A DNA stretch of 64,000 nt from CAYFPX01 sp964519895. Lineage in GTDB: Bacteria; Myxococcota_A; UBA796; CAJQPC01. This document shows, in pieces, positions 33,575 through 42,251 of this stretch; within the stretch, counting starts at the first letter, position 1; each line of letters begins with the position of its first letter. The stretch lies in assembly GCA_964519895.1 (NCBI GenBank), contig CAZFLE010000018.1:1-64000 (forward strand), given 5' to 3'. Position numbers and translations under genes: made by a program. The notes under the pieces are model-generated. The model was not told the DNA's origin. It made no database searches and worked only from the letters and a program-made list of their open reading frames with translations.

Positions 33575-34061
33575 GCGTGCCCAGGGTGCGCGTGGTGCCC
33601 AGCCCCAGGACCCGCTCGATGGCGCGGTGGTCCAGCTCGGAGTCCGAGACCCCCGCCCGGGGCAGCCAGTGCAGGGCCCGCTCGCCGAAGACCAGCCGGT
33701 CGTCGTCGGTCCCGTGGCCGAGCACCGCGGTCTTGTCGGCGTCGGACGGCTCGGCCGCCAGCAGCGTGACCTGGTGCTTGCCCAGGGTGCTGGCCAGCTG
33801 TCCTGGGGTGAAGGGACCGGCGTCGACGATCGCGCGGAGCTGGTCGGGTGTGCGCACAAAGGTCAGGACCTCGTAGCCGAGCTCACGCTGCAGGCCCTGG
33901 GAGAGCATGGCTTCGTCCGGGTTGCCCCGGAAGAGCACGTTGCCGCTGGCCCGGTAGGTCGAGACGTCGGTGTAGCCGAGCTGCCGAAAGACCTGTTGGA
34001 GGGCCGCGTTGGTGATGCGGCGGCGGCCCAGGTTCATGCCTCTGAGGAACGCGACATTCAT
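33546..34061 (-). CDS. DUF1697 family protein
   Basis: 171 residues from ATG 34061. The family signature is at the N-terminus: MNVAFLRGMNLGRRRITNA, followed by FRQLGYTDVSTYRASGNVLF, and the C-terminal VLGLGTTRTLGTLRNIARKL (the T-x-R-N-x-x-T region). Length matches the family (about 170-180). DUF1697 proteins are cytoplasmic, with no established biochemical role. It is divergent from the Crp/Fnr gene, with 181 bp between the starts, and overlaps the convergent lipoprotein gene. Confidence 0.92.
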   Translation of the reverse strand: MNVAFLRGMNLGRRRITNAALQQVFRQLGYTDVSTYRASGNVLFRGNPDEAMLSQGLQRELGYEVLTFVRTPDQLRAIVDAGPFTPGQLASTLGKHQVTLLAAEPSDADKTAVLGHGTDDDRLVFGERALHWLPRAGVSDSELDHRAIERVLGLGTTRTLGTLRNIARKLG

Positions 34062-34242
34062 GGGGGGCGAGGTATCCGATGTCTCCTCGCAATGGCGAGG
34101 TGGGCGCACGTGCACAGGCGGGTGTGCCATCTCGCCCACCCCCCAAGGCTGCTGCCGGCCCAGGGCCCCGCCTGCTGCGGTGGAGCTCGCGGCACGGAAG
34201 TTGCTGTGCTGCGGGGTCCCACCCCGACTGGAGCGCCTCCGG

Positions 34243-34887
34243 ATGCAGTCCGACGAATCCTCCCTCCTCCTGGGCATCCAGCTCTCAGGCGAGCGCTTCC
34301 GATTTCGTCGGCGGGACATCCTGTGGCATCCGGGGGACAAGGCCACGCACCTGGTCCTGGTGGGCTCCGGGGCCCTGAAGCTGTGCCAGCCTGTGGACGG
34401 CGGAGGCAGCCGCATCCTGGGACTGGTGGCCGGCGGAGAGCTGGCGGGTCTCGAGGCCGCGGTGCCCTCAGCGCCCTATGGCTCAGGGTGTCGGGCACTC
34501 GCCACGGGCCATGGCTGGCGGATCCACACCGACCTCCTCCAGCGCACAGCCAGTGCCGACAGGCGCGTGGCGGCCGCACTGATGGCGGCGACGGCCCTGA
34601 GCCAGCGGCGGTTCGCCGCTCGGCTCCACGAGTTCCTGGATGGCGACGTGGAGCATCGGCTGGCCACGCTGTTGCGTCGTCTGGCAGTGGAGCACGGCAC
34701 CCCCGATGCTCGGGGAGTGTTCATCCCCCTTCCGCTCACCCGCAAGGACCTGAGCGAGATGCTCGGGTGCCGAAGCGAGACCGTGATTCGCACCATGACG
34801 CGCTGGACGCGCGATGGCCTGGTGCTGGCCCAGAGGGAAGGGCTCATCCTGCGGGACGCGCCGGCGCTCAGTCAGCGGTGTGCGTGA
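34243..34887 (+). CDS. Crp/Fnr family transcriptional regulator
   Basis: 214 residues from ATG 34243. The N-terminal cyclic-nucleotide-binding-like beta roll is present (FRFRRRDILWHPGDKATHLVLVGSGALKL, a long helix TASADRRVAAALMAATALSQRR), and the C-terminal winged HTH is LTRKDLSEMLGCRSETVIRTMTRW. The cNMP pocket lacks a clear RxS motif, and there are no Fnr-type N-terminal Cys residues, so the effector is unknown. It is followed 75 bp later by the HEAT-repeat gene in the same direction and may control that pair. Confidence 0.9.
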   Translation: MQSDESSLLLGIQLSGERFRFRRRDILWHPGDKATHLVLVGSGALKLCQPVDGGGSRILGLVAGGELAGLEAAVPSAPYGSGCRALATGHGWRIHTDLLQRTASADRRVAAALMAATALSQRRFAARLHEFLDGDVEHRLATLLRRLAVEHGTPDARGVFIPLPLTRKDLSEMLGCRSETVIRTMTRWTRDGLVLAQREGLILRDAPALSQRCA

Positions 34888-34962
34888 GGTGCTGGCGCCC
34901 CGCGTGCCCGCAACCCTCTGCGGGGTCGGGCATCCCAGTCGGCGAACCGCCCAAGGATCGCC

Positions 34963-36519
34963 ATGCCCGGGCCCACCACAGCAGGACTGCCGCCGGCCGT
35001 GCCCGCGCCACAGGGCCACGCCGGACTGATCTCGCGCCTCCACGAGGCCGTCCAGGCCCACGGCACCGTTCGCCAAGTCGCGTGCCTGGCCCAGCTCGCC
35101 CAGGCTGCCCAGGCCGTCACCCAGGAGCGCTGCGCGGTGCTCAACCTGACACCCTACGGGCTGTCTCACCGGGACGTGCCGGTGCCCGCGGGGGATGGGG
35201 CCGTGGTGCCCTGGCTGCTGGGGCTGTTCGAAGAAGGCGTGCGCGAGCTCGTGCTTCTCCCAGGGCTCTCGCAAGAAGAGCTCCAGGCCTTCCTGCGCGT
35301 GGTCGCCGAGCCGCCGCCGACCGGGGAGACCCGTGTGGGGCTGGCGTGGACACGGCAGCTCCCGCACCTGCGGCTGCGGATCTCCAGTCTGCGGGGCCTG
35401 GCGCTCCAGGCCGACGGGGCGGATGGCCTGCGCCTGGCCTGGGACGCGCCAGAGCCCGATGCAGGCGTCGGTCCCGCCGCGGACTGCGACGTCTGCCGTG
35501 TACCCGACGCTGCAGCCCAGGCGCCTCCCGATCACGTGGCGGCGCTCCGAGCGGCCTTCTCGCGGGAACTCGTGCCGGCACGGCTGGTCGCGCTGGCCCT
35601 GGACACAGCCGGTGGGGACCAGGCCCCGGTCCTGTGGGCCAGCCTGGATGCCTTGCTGTGGACCCAGGACGCCGAAGGCCTCGCCGGGCTCCTGAACGGT
35701 GTCTGCGCCGACCACCCAGCCGCCGCAGCGCAGCTGGGTGCGGAGCTCATGAGCCCGTCGCGGCTGAGCGCGGTCGCGGCGACCTTCGAGGGGGCCCCGG
35801 CTACCCTCGCCCCGGCGCTGCTCCGGCTCCTGGGGCCCGACTGGCCGGGCCTGGAGAGCCTGCTCGGTCGACTGGTTGAACCCGCTGCCCGGGAGGCCCT
35901 CGTGGTCGCAGCCCAACAAGCCGGACACGACGCCGTGCCGCTCCAGCGCCGCCTGCTGACCGGCCCTGATCTGGGCGATGCGCTCCAGGCCCTGACCGCC
36001 CTCGGCGCCAGCGCGTCTCCGGCGGCGTTGGTGGCGCTGGCGGATGCGCTGACCCACCCGGTGCCCGCGGTGCGAGAGGGCGCCCTGGCCGCACTGGACG
36101 GCCGCTGGCACGAGGCCCTCCGGGTGCCGGTGGGTCGGGCGCTGCGAGACCCTTCGCCAGAGGTTCGCCACGCCGCCCTACAAGCCCTGCGCGCGGCCGG
36201 GGACCCGCGCATGACGGGCGCGCTGCTGGGGGCAGCCGCGGGCGACGCCTTCCCCAGCTGGCCCGAGGACGATCGCCGCGCCCTGCTCGCGCTGCTCGTC
36301 GAGCTGGAACAGCCCAGGGTGCGGGCCTGGATCCTGACCCTGATGGGTCGGGCAAGCCTGTTGTCCGCCCGCGGGATCGGGCAGACCCAGCTGTGGGTCG
36401 TGATGGCCTTGTCCGAGCGCGCGACGGCGTGGTCGGGCGGGCTGCTCTCCGAGCTCCGCCCGCGCTGGAACCATGCTCCGCTGGTGCGTCAGGCTCTGCG
36501 GGCGGTGCACAGCCGTTGA
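34963..36519 (+). CDS. HEAT-repeat protein
   Basis: 518 residues from ATG 34963 (AAGGA upstream). The N-terminal third (about 20-160) is helical with LLPGLSQEELQAFLRVVAEP; the middle and C-terminal parts are rich in Ala/Leu helices and include HEAT-type units (ALVALADALTHPVPAVREGALAALDG, VGRALRDPSPEVRHAALQALRAAGDP). No signal peptide or catalytic motif is visible. It is likely a cytoplasmic scaffold. TGA 36517-36519 overlaps the TTG start of the next gene by 2 bases, so both proteins are translated together. Confidence 0.8.
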   Translation: MPGPTTAGLPPAVPAPQGHAGLISRLHEAVQAHGTVRQVACLAQLAQAAQAVTQERCAVLNLTPYGLSHRDVPVPAGDGAVVPWLLGLFEEGVRELVLLPGLSQEELQAFLRVVAEPPPTGETRVGLAWTRQLPHLRLRISSLRGLALQADGADGLRLAWDAPEPDAGVGPAADCDVCRVPDAAAQAPPDHVAALRAAFSRELVPARLVALALDTAGGDQAPVLWASLDALLWTQDAEGLAGLLNGVCADHPAAAAQLGAELMSPSRLSAVAATFEGAPATLAPALLRLLGPDWPGLESLLGRLVEPAAREALVVAAQQAGHDAVPLQRRLLTGPDLGDALQALTALGASASPAALVALADALTHPVPAVREGALAALDGRWHEALRVPVGRALRDPSPEVRHAALQALRAAGDPRMTGALLGAAAGDAFPSWPEDDRRALLALLVELEQPRVRAWILTLMGRASLLSARGIGQTQLWVVMALSERATAWSGGLLSELRPRWNHAPLVRQALRAVHSR

Positions 36520-37490
36520 CGACTCTCGGGCTCGCGGAGCGGGCGGTCGACGTGCTGGGGGCACTGGGCACCCTGCTCGCCGCCCACGAGTCCCCCGAGC
36601 ACGGGGCTGAGCGCGTCGCCGGGCGCCGGGCGCTTCATCGCACGCTGGTGGCGTGGAAGCAGGGCACGGACGAGGTGCTCTCGCTCCGGCTGCTCACCGG
36701 GGTGTTCTTCCACGGCTCCTTGTTGCTGCCGCTCTCCGGCTGGAGCCCAGAGCAGGTCCGCGGCCTGGCGGCCCGCTGGCAGGCCCTGGGTGTGGCGGGC
36801 TTCGACTTCCATGCCCAGACCGACCCCGTCGCGCTCGCCCGTCTGGGAGACGCCATCGACGCGGCACAGGCGGGCTCGGCGGCGCCGTGGTCGGCCCTGT
36901 CGGGGGCCATCGTCGTGCGGGTGGCGCGGCCTCCGGACGCGGCGGCCGGGACCTGGCGAGCGTCCCTCGTCCGGGAGCTTGCCCCGGTCCGTCGGGCGGT
37001 TGTCGCGGCTGAGACGCCCGACCTGGTGGCGCTCCGAGGGTTGCTCCAGCTCGTGGTCGACGAGGCGTTCGACGGGGTCGGGGCCGCGGCGTTGGCAGAG
37101 TCCGGCGTCGAGGGGGAGCAAGGCCTGGCCGGCACCGCTGCGGTGGTGCTGCGGGCCGTCAGCTTCGGCTGCTGGCTGGGCCTGGAGCGGCCCCAGGTGC
37201 TGGCCCTGGGTCTTGCGGCCATCGCTCTGGACCTGCTCCCGGGCCTGGGGCCGCGCGAGGTCGCCAGCCGGGTGCTCCAGTGGCCGGGGCTGGGCGCGGT
37301 CGGCACCGAGGTCGTGTTGCTGGCCCACGATGCCCGGGCCGCTTCGCTGGGTGAGCCGGGCGGGGTCGCCGGCCGCCTGTTGCTCAAGCTCCAGCGCTCG
37401 GTCTCCAGGGGTCCCGAGACGCTGGTGATCGACGACGACGAGATCACCGTGCTGCCCGCGAGCGAGCTTGCAGCCCCGGGGCCGGCCTGA
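36516..37490 (+). CDS. helical protein, degenerate HD-GYP-like
   Basis: 324 residues from TTG 36516 (TTGA overlap with the HEAT gene). It is all-helical. Segments such as LHRTLVAWKQGTDEVLSL, LLTGVFFHGSLLLPLSGW and AVVLRAVSFGCWLGLERPQVLALGLAAIALDLLPGLG follow the helix spacing of HD-GYP phosphodiesterase domains, where the last would read L-x-x-ALLHDIGK; here the HD dyad is replaced by LD without His. An inactive regulatory HD-GYP relative is therefore possible but not certain. The tail is Glu/Asp rich (VIDDDEITVL). Coupling to the HEAT gene behind a Crp/Fnr regulator hints at a signalling module. Confidence 0.6.
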   Translation: MTTLGLAERAVDVLGALGTLLAAHESPEHGAERVAGRRALHRTLVAWKQGTDEVLSLRLLTGVFFHGSLLLPLSGWSPEQVRGLAARWQALGVAGFDFHAQTDPVALARLGDAIDAAQAGSAAPWSALSGAIVVRVARPPDAAAGTWRASLVRELAPVRRAVVAAETPDLVALRGLLQLVVDEAFDGVGAAALAESGVEGEQGLAGTAAVVLRAVSFGCWLGLERPQVLALGLAAIALDLLPGLGPREVASRVLQWPGLGAVGTEVVLLAHDARAASLGEPGGVAGRLLLKLQRSVSRGPETLVIDDDEITVLPASELAAPGPA

Positions 37491-37503
37491 CGCTCGCGGG
37501 TCG

Positions 37504-38751
37504 CTACTCCAGGTAGTTCCGCACGACTTGGGGCCTCGCCAGGATCCACTCCTGGTGGCAGGCCACCCGCTCCTCGAACTGGCGCAGGGAGTGGCCCTGT
37601 CGACGCTCGGTGCCGGCGGCGTCCAGCAACACGGCACCCACCTGGCCGGCGAAGTCCGCCAGGTCCCAGGCTTCGATCTGGTCCGCCAGAGCCAGCTGGG
37701 CGTCTCGCAAGGCCTCGTCACAGGCGGCGTCGGCTTCGCAGCGCCACGCCAGGAGTCCAAAGGGCGTCTTGCCCAGGGTCTCGAGCTCGGAGTCGCAAGG
37801 GTAGCCAGGCGCCAGGTCTGCCGGGTGCCGGTAGACAAAGGTCGAGTCGGCGCCCCAGGGGCTCAGGCTGATGCGCTCGCCGTCTGGCTCGAAGAACAGG
37901 TGGTGGTTGTTGTCGTTGTAGGAGTAGCTGTCCTCGTGGGCCGTGAAGCGCTCCGCGGCCAGGAAGGCCAGGACCCGGGCGTCGTCGACGTGGGCCCACA
38001 GGGGATCGAAGGCGTCGCCCAGGGCCGCCTGGTGGACCGGCTCCAGCTCGTCGGGCTCGTGGTCGGCCCCTTCCTGGTCCACGCTGTAGCAGCTGATCTC
38101 CTCGTCGAGATCACACCCTCGGGCGGGCTCGTACAGGGTGCCGCGGCTGTCGGGCCAGGCCACGTCGACGAACTCGTCGTCCATGGCCTCGACCAGGGTG
38201 TAGACCCCCAGGGACACGCCGTTCAGCGTGACCTGGGCATAGCCGGTCCGGGGCGCGGGTGAGCCTGCGAAGCGGTAGGTCCGGTAGGCCAGGGTCTCGG
38301 CCATCATCGACGGCTCGTTGACGTTGTTGTTGAGCGTCAGCCGCTCCACGTCGCCGATGCGCTGGTGGGGCACAAAGGCGTGGGCCTTGATCTTGAGCGC
38401 CGGCTTGGCCACCAGGGGCTGGAAGCTGCTGTTGCCCTTCAGCCGCACGCCCACGTCCCGCCAGGTCTCCCCGTGAAAGGTCAGATCGGCGGGCACATAG
38501 GTGTCCGGGTCCAGCGCCAGGGCGTCGAGGGAGGCCTGGGGCAGCTCCAGGGTCAGGGGGGGCAGGGCCAGCGGGTCGTAGAGCTCAGCGGCTGTGGGCC
38601 CCACCGGCGGCGGCCAGGCGCTCTCTCCGACCGCCTCGACCGGGAAGGGGTCGGCAGGCGAGGCGCTGTCCGGTGGTGTCGTGGCCGAGTCTGTTCGAGC
38701 ACTCGTCGGGCCGGGCTCCGGGCATGCCAGCAGCAGGATCAGCGGGATCAT
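37504..38751 (-). CDS. CotH-like protein kinase lipoprotein
   Basis: 415 residues from ATG 38751, which overlaps the upstream gene's TGA by 4 bp. Leader MIPLILLLAC gives a lipobox at Cys10, followed by a Thr/Ser/Asp stalk. The CotH family features are DVGVRLKGNSSFQ (about 118), LTLNNNVNEPSMMAETLAYRTYRFAG, GVYTLVEAMDDEFV, and the metal-binding region DSYSYNDNNHHLFF...SPWGADSTFVY that corresponds to the DxxxxN and PWDxD motifs. CotH proteins are atypical kinases found on spore coats and cell surfaces. Together with the fibrinogen-like neighbour it probably forms a surface module, possibly phosphorylating extracellular protein; that link is inferred. Confidence 0.88.
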   Translation of the reverse strand: MIPLILLLACPEPGPTSARTDSATTPPDSASPADPFPVEAVGESAWPPPVGPTAAELYDPLALPPLTLELPQASLDALALDPDTYVPADLTFHGETWRDVGVRLKGNSSFQPLVAKPALKIKAHAFVPHQRIGDVERLTLNNNVNEPSMMAETLAYRTYRFAGSPAPRTGYAQVTLNGVSLGVYTLVEAMDDEFVDVAWPDSRGTLYEPARGCDLDEEISCYSVDQEGADHEPDELEPVHQAALGDAFDPLWAHVDDARVLAFLAAERFTAHEDSYSYNDNNHHLFFEPDGERISLSPWGADSTFVYRHPADLAPGYPCDSELETLGKTPFGLLAWRCEADAACDEALRDAQLALADQIEAWDLADFAGQVGAVLLDAAGTERRQGHSLRQFEERVACHQEWILARPQVVRNYLE

Positions 38752-39602
38752 CGGATCCAGATCCAGGTGGTTCCGGCGCTCTGGAGGGCGCCGCCCGTCG
38801 GGCCGCACTCGGCGGTGAAACCCTCGGACCAGGTGTCGGAGCCGGTGGTCTCTCCAAAGGACAGGGCGACCACGCTGTCGCCCGAGTCCTGCTCGTTTGG
38901 GTCGGTGAGGTGTGCGGTGTAGCAGAACCCGAACTGGGGGGCTGGGTTCTCAACCTCGGTGTTCGTGGTGTCGCACAGGTAGTGGTGGCCGTGCCCGGTC
39001 GTGAGCTCGTTGTCGTGGGAGAGCCAGTCCAGGCCCATCGAATTCGTGGCCGGATCGACGGTGAACACGGTGCCGTTTGCGGTCGCGCCCAGCAGCAGGC
39101 TCGAGCCCGTCTGGGCCGCGTAGTCGTCGACCTGGGCCCAGTGGTCGGGCTCCGGATCCAGGTCGTCATTGCTGCAGGCCATGCGCACGTCGGACCAGGC
39201 GCCGTCGAACCGCCGGATGTCCAGGGCCCCTTGGGTGAGCATCGACATCAGCCCGCCGTTCACGCCAGCGACCACGTCGCCTGTGCCGACCTCATAGGTC
39301 CACGTCTCGTCGGTGAAGCGGTTGTGGCCGAACAGGTCCAGGAAGTCGTCCTCCTGCAGCCCGGCGGACCGCGTCAGGTGCAGCACCAGGGTCCAGCCGC
39401 CCCCGGCGGTCTCCATGTCGCAGCTGACCCGGATCGGGGACCCGGAGCCATCGGGGTCGATGGCCAGGATGCTGCGGTCGTCCCCGGCCGCCAGGGCCTG
39501 TGCGCAGGTGCGAGGATGGGCTTCGGGTGCTGCCTTGGACGTGGGCACGGCGGCAGGGGCCAGGCCGCAGGCGGGGAGCAGGATCAGCACCAGTGGGGGC
39601 AC
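38748..39602 (-). CDS. fibrinogen-like domain lipoprotein
   Basis: 284 residues from GTG 39602, chosen because a TAGACT -10 lies exactly 6 nt upstream and the leader VPPLVLILLPAC (lipobox-like, Cys12) starts there. Residues about 33-70 show the N-terminal fibrinogen-C motif TCAQALAAG, ILAIDPDGSGSPIRVSCDM, GGGWTLVLHL, the same core as in the protein at 40371. Later parts (LSHDNELTTGHGHHYLC, FGFCYTAHL) carry paired Cys. It is in an operon with the CotH-like kinase gene (ATGA overlap). Bacterial fibrinogen-like domains are presumed to bind glycans or proteins. Confidence 0.85.
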   Translation of the reverse strand: MPPLVLILLPACGLAPAAVPTSKAAPEAHPRTCAQALAAGDDRSILAIDPDGSGSPIRVSCDMETAGGGWTLVLHLTRSAGLQEDDFLDLFGHNRFTDETWTYEVGTGDVVAGVNGGLMSMLTQGALDIRRFDGAWSDVRMACSNDDLDPEPDHWAQVDDYAAQTGSSLLLGATANGTVFTVDPATNSMGLDWLSHDNELTTGHGHHYLCDTTNTEVENPAPQFGFCYTAHLTDPNEQDSGDSVVALSFGETTGSDTWSEGFTAECGPTGGALQSAGTTWIWIR

Positions 39603-39608
39603 GGGGCC

Positions 39609-39614
39609 AGTCTA
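39609..39614 (-). promoter_or_regulatory. -10 element TAGACT, predicted leaderless promoter
   Basis: TAGACT on the minus strand, then 6 nt, then GTG 39602. This is the clearest (T/C)ANNNT-N6-start example on the minus strand. It is present again in the duplicated 55 bases right of the gap. Confidence 0.5.
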
Positions 39615-39626
39615 CGGTGTGAGCGG

Positions 39627-39726
39627 NNNNNNNNNNNNNNNNNNNNNNNNNNNNNNNNNNNNNNNNNNNNNNNNNNNNNNNNNNNNNNNNNNNNNNNNNN
39701 NNNNNNNNNNNNNNNNNNNNNNNNNN
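39627..39726. other. assembly gap of 100 N flanked by a 55-bp duplicate
   Basis: The 55 bases left of the Ns (39572-39626) are identical to the 55 bases right of them (39727-39781). The contigs overlap and the true gap is zero; removing 155 bases restores continuous sequence. It is an artefact of scaffolding, not unknown DNA. Confidence 0.9.
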
Positions 39727-39773
39727 CGGGGAGCAGGATCAGCACCAGTGGGGGCACGGGGCCAGTCTACGGT

Positions 39774-40280
39774 GTGAGCGGTCTGGTCCAGGCCGAAGGA
39801 CGATCTGGCCCGGGCGGCGAGCGGGGACCTGGCCACGGCCCTGCCCCGCTTCACCCAGGGGGTCACGGCGCTGATGGATCCCCAGACCGGCGAGGGCTTC
39901 GAGGCCGTGTTCGGTGCGCTGTTGCGGCGTCTGGCGGCCCTGGGGGACGCGCTGGCGTCGTTGGACGCAGCGGTCGAGGCCCACATGGTGGCGTGGATCG
40001 CCGACCACACCTGGGTGACCCCGCGGCCGAAGCCGATCGGGACGCGGGCGTGCACCTGGAGCGTTCGAACGGCCGCCGGGCTGCAGCGGCGCTCCGGCCG
40101 CCGTGGATGCCGGTTCCGCCCATCGTGCCCGCCGAGGCCGAGGCAGAGGCAAGCGGAGAGCGTCTCGCGCTCTCCGAGTCGGTGTCCCGCGAGCTGGGGC
40201 TGGACCCCGCGCGGTTCCGGGTCTCGGCCGAGCGGCTCTTCATCGTGCCGCGGGCGCTGGCCGAGGAGCCCGGGGTCTGA
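39774..40280 (+). pseudogene. small gene with two compensating frameshifts
   Basis: Coding-like sequence runs in two frames. Frame with GTG 39774 starts VSGLVQAE, then typical helical coding sequence appears one frame over from about 39797 (DDLARAASGDLATALPRFTQ, EAVFGALLRRLAALGDALASLDAAVEAH) until roughly 40040, then returns to the first frame to TGA 40280 (ALSESVSRELGLDPARFRVSAERLFIVPRAL). Read as one gene it would be about 168 residues of unknown function. Two indels of opposite sign could be sequencing or assembly errors near the contig end, or real decay. A CAGTCT hexamer lies 5 nt before the GTG. Confidence 0.45.
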
Positions 40281-40338
40281 GCAGGGGCGAGGGCATCGGG
40301 CCGCGCTGAGCAGCTGCTCGGCGCGGCCCTCCTGCGCG

Positions 40339-40344
40339 TAGAAT
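40339..40344 (+). promoter_or_regulatory. -10 element TAGAAT of the MopE/fibrinogen-like gene
   Basis: TAGAAT lies 26 nt before the TTG start at 40371; CGGAG about 6 nt before the start can serve as RBS. A -35 is not clear. Confidence 0.4.
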
Positions 40345-40370
40345 CGCGGTCTGAATCGCTCGGAGCCGCC

Positions 40371-42251
40371 TTGGCACGCCTGATCCTCGCCGCGCTCCTG
40401 GTGCTCTCCGCCTGTCGCAACAAGGACGAAGGCGTTGACTCGGGGGCTGCCACGACGGCGCCTGTGGCTGTGGACACCGGGCCCTTCGACGCCGACGCTG
40501 ACGGGGTCTGGGCCTCTGAGGACTGCGATGATCTGGACGCCACGGTCGGGGTCGCACGGCCCTGGTACAGCGACGCCGACGCCGACGGCTACGGTGACCC
40601 GGCGAGCGAGGTCTGGACCTGCAGCCCGGCCGACGACAGCGTCGAGGACGGCACGGACTGCGACGACACCGCGGCCACCGTGCACCCAGGCGCAGCCGAG
40701 ACCTGCTCTGGGGTCGACGACGACTGCGATGGGCTGGTCGACGACGAGGACCCGGACGTGACCGGCGCGTCGACCTGGTACCTGGACGCGGACGGCGACG
40801 GCCACGGCCGCAGTGACGCGGTGTACGAGGCCTGCGTGCAGCCCGCCGACACCAGCGCCGACGGCCTGGACTGCGACGACAACGACGCGAGTGCCCTTCC
40901 TGGCGGCACCGAGGTCTGCGATGGCGCCGACAACGACTGCGACGGCGTCGTGGATGGACCGGACTCGGCGGGCAAGTCGACCTGGTACGTCGACGGCGAC
41001 GGCGATGGGTACGGGGCGGCCGGCGGTGCCGTCGAAGCCTGTGACGCCCCCAGCGGCACGGTGGCCACTGCCGGGGACTGTGACGACACGGACGCCGGGG
41101 TGAACCCAGACGGGGTCGAGGTCTGCAACGGCCGCGACGACGACTGCAACACGTGGGTCGACGCCGACGACCCCGGGGTCACCGATGCGGACACCGTCTG
41201 GTTCGACGCTGACGGCGACGGCTACGGCACGTCCAGGGTGGCCGCGCTGACCTGTGGGGGGCTGTCCGGTTACGTGGCCAATGCCGACGACTGCGACGAC
41301 CTGGACCCCGACGTCTCCCCGGCGGGCACCGAGGTCTGCAACGGTGTGGACGACGACTGCGACGGCGACACCGACGACGACGACTCCGATGTGGCCGATC
41401 CGAGCACCTGGTACGACGACCACGACGGCGACGGGTGGGGCGACGGCAGTGTGGCCAGCGTGGCCTGTGAAGCGCCCACCGGCACGGTGGCCGCCGCTGG
41501 GGACTGCGACGACAGCGATGCCACCGTGAACCCCGACGCGTCCGAGGTCTGCAACGGGGTCGACGACGACTGCGACGGCGACGCAGACGCGGGCACCGAA
41601 GGCGCCGAGGTGCTGTGCTCGGCCGCGTCCTGTCAGGCCGTGCTCGACGCCGGCGCTTCGACCGGCGACGGCCTGTACTGGCTGGACTCGGACCAGGACG
41701 GCGACACCAGCAATGCCTGGGAGGCCTGGTGCGACATGAGCACCGATGGCGGCGGCTGGACCCGGTTGTTCTCGAGCCACTACCCGACCTTCTGGACGGT
41801 GTCAGACTGGGAGGAGAGTGGCGTCGCGACCGACGACGACTACTCTGGGCTGTTCGCCCGCCAGGACTTCGCCGACGCCAGCGGTTGGTACACCCTGCGG
41901 CTCGAAGTCGGCAACGAGGACACCTGGAACACCGGGGTTCGGGCCCACTTCACGGTGTGGGAGCAGGGCCACGACCCCTTCACCGACACCACCGATGGCT
42001 CGGACTACCTGCTGTTGGACGGCGAGGAGTCCACGACCTGCGACGGCTTCAACGGCTTGCACGACCGGCTCTACACCGACGGCAGCGCCTACAGCTTCAC
42101 ATCCGACGTGGACAGCGGCGACAGCACCGGGTGCTGGTGGCAGCAGATCGTCCCGGTGGTCCAGTACGTCACCGCCGACGACTACCCCGGGTACCTGGAG
42201 GGCTACGGCGGGCACAACCTCCACACGTGGCAGAGCTTGTGGGTGCGGTAG
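40371..42251 (+). CDS. MopE-repeat lipoprotein with C-terminal fibrinogen-like domain
   Basis: 626 residues from TTG 40371. Leader MARLILAALLVLSAC has a good lipobox (LSAC, Cys15). Residues about 30-415 contain seven MopE-like units (GDCDDTDAGVNPDGVEVCNG, DDDCDGD, WYDDHDGDGWGDG). Residues about 420-626 are a fibrinogen-like domain (SCQAVLDAGASTGDGLYWL, WCDMSTDGGGWTRLFSS, then a Cys pair and WQSLWVR at the end). It combines a Ca2+-stabilised stalk with a recognition head for surface display. The 514-bp interval after the gene holds a five-unit 51-bp repeat array. Confidence 0.92.
   Translation: MARLILAALLVLSACRNKDEGVDSGAATTAPVAVDTGPFDADADGVWASEDCDDLDATVGVARPWYSDADADGYGDPASEVWTCSPADDSVEDGTDCDDTAATVHPGAAETCSGVDDDCDGLVDDEDPDVTGASTWYLDADGDGHGRSDAVYEACVQPADTSADGLDCDDNDASALPGGTEVCDGADNDCDGVVDGPDSAGKSTWYVDGDGDGYGAAGGAVEACDAPSGTVATAGDCDDTDAGVNPDGVEVCNGRDDDCNTWVDADDPGVTDADTVWFDADGDGYGTSRVAALTCGGLSGYVANADDCDDLDPDVSPAGTEVCNGVDDDCDGDTDDDDSDVADPSTWYDDHDGDGWGDGSVASVACEAPTGTVAAAGDCDDSDATVNPDASEVCNGVDDDCDGDADAGTEGAEVLCSAASCQAVLDAGASTGDGLYWLDSDQDGDTSNAWEAWCDMSTDGGGWTRLFSSHYPTFWTVSDWEESGVATDDDYSGLFARQDFADASGWYTLRLEVGNEDTWNTGVRAHFTVWEQGHDPFTDTTDGSDYLLLDGEESTTCDGFNGLHDRLYTDGSAYSFTSDVDSGDSTGCWWQQIVPVVQYVTADDYPGYLEGYGGHNLHTWQSLWVR

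Noticed and set aside
38673..39620. Long plus-strand frame across gap 1
   Set aside because: It is antisense to the fibrinogen-like gene and only joined through Ns; only its last part after 39774 has coding character.
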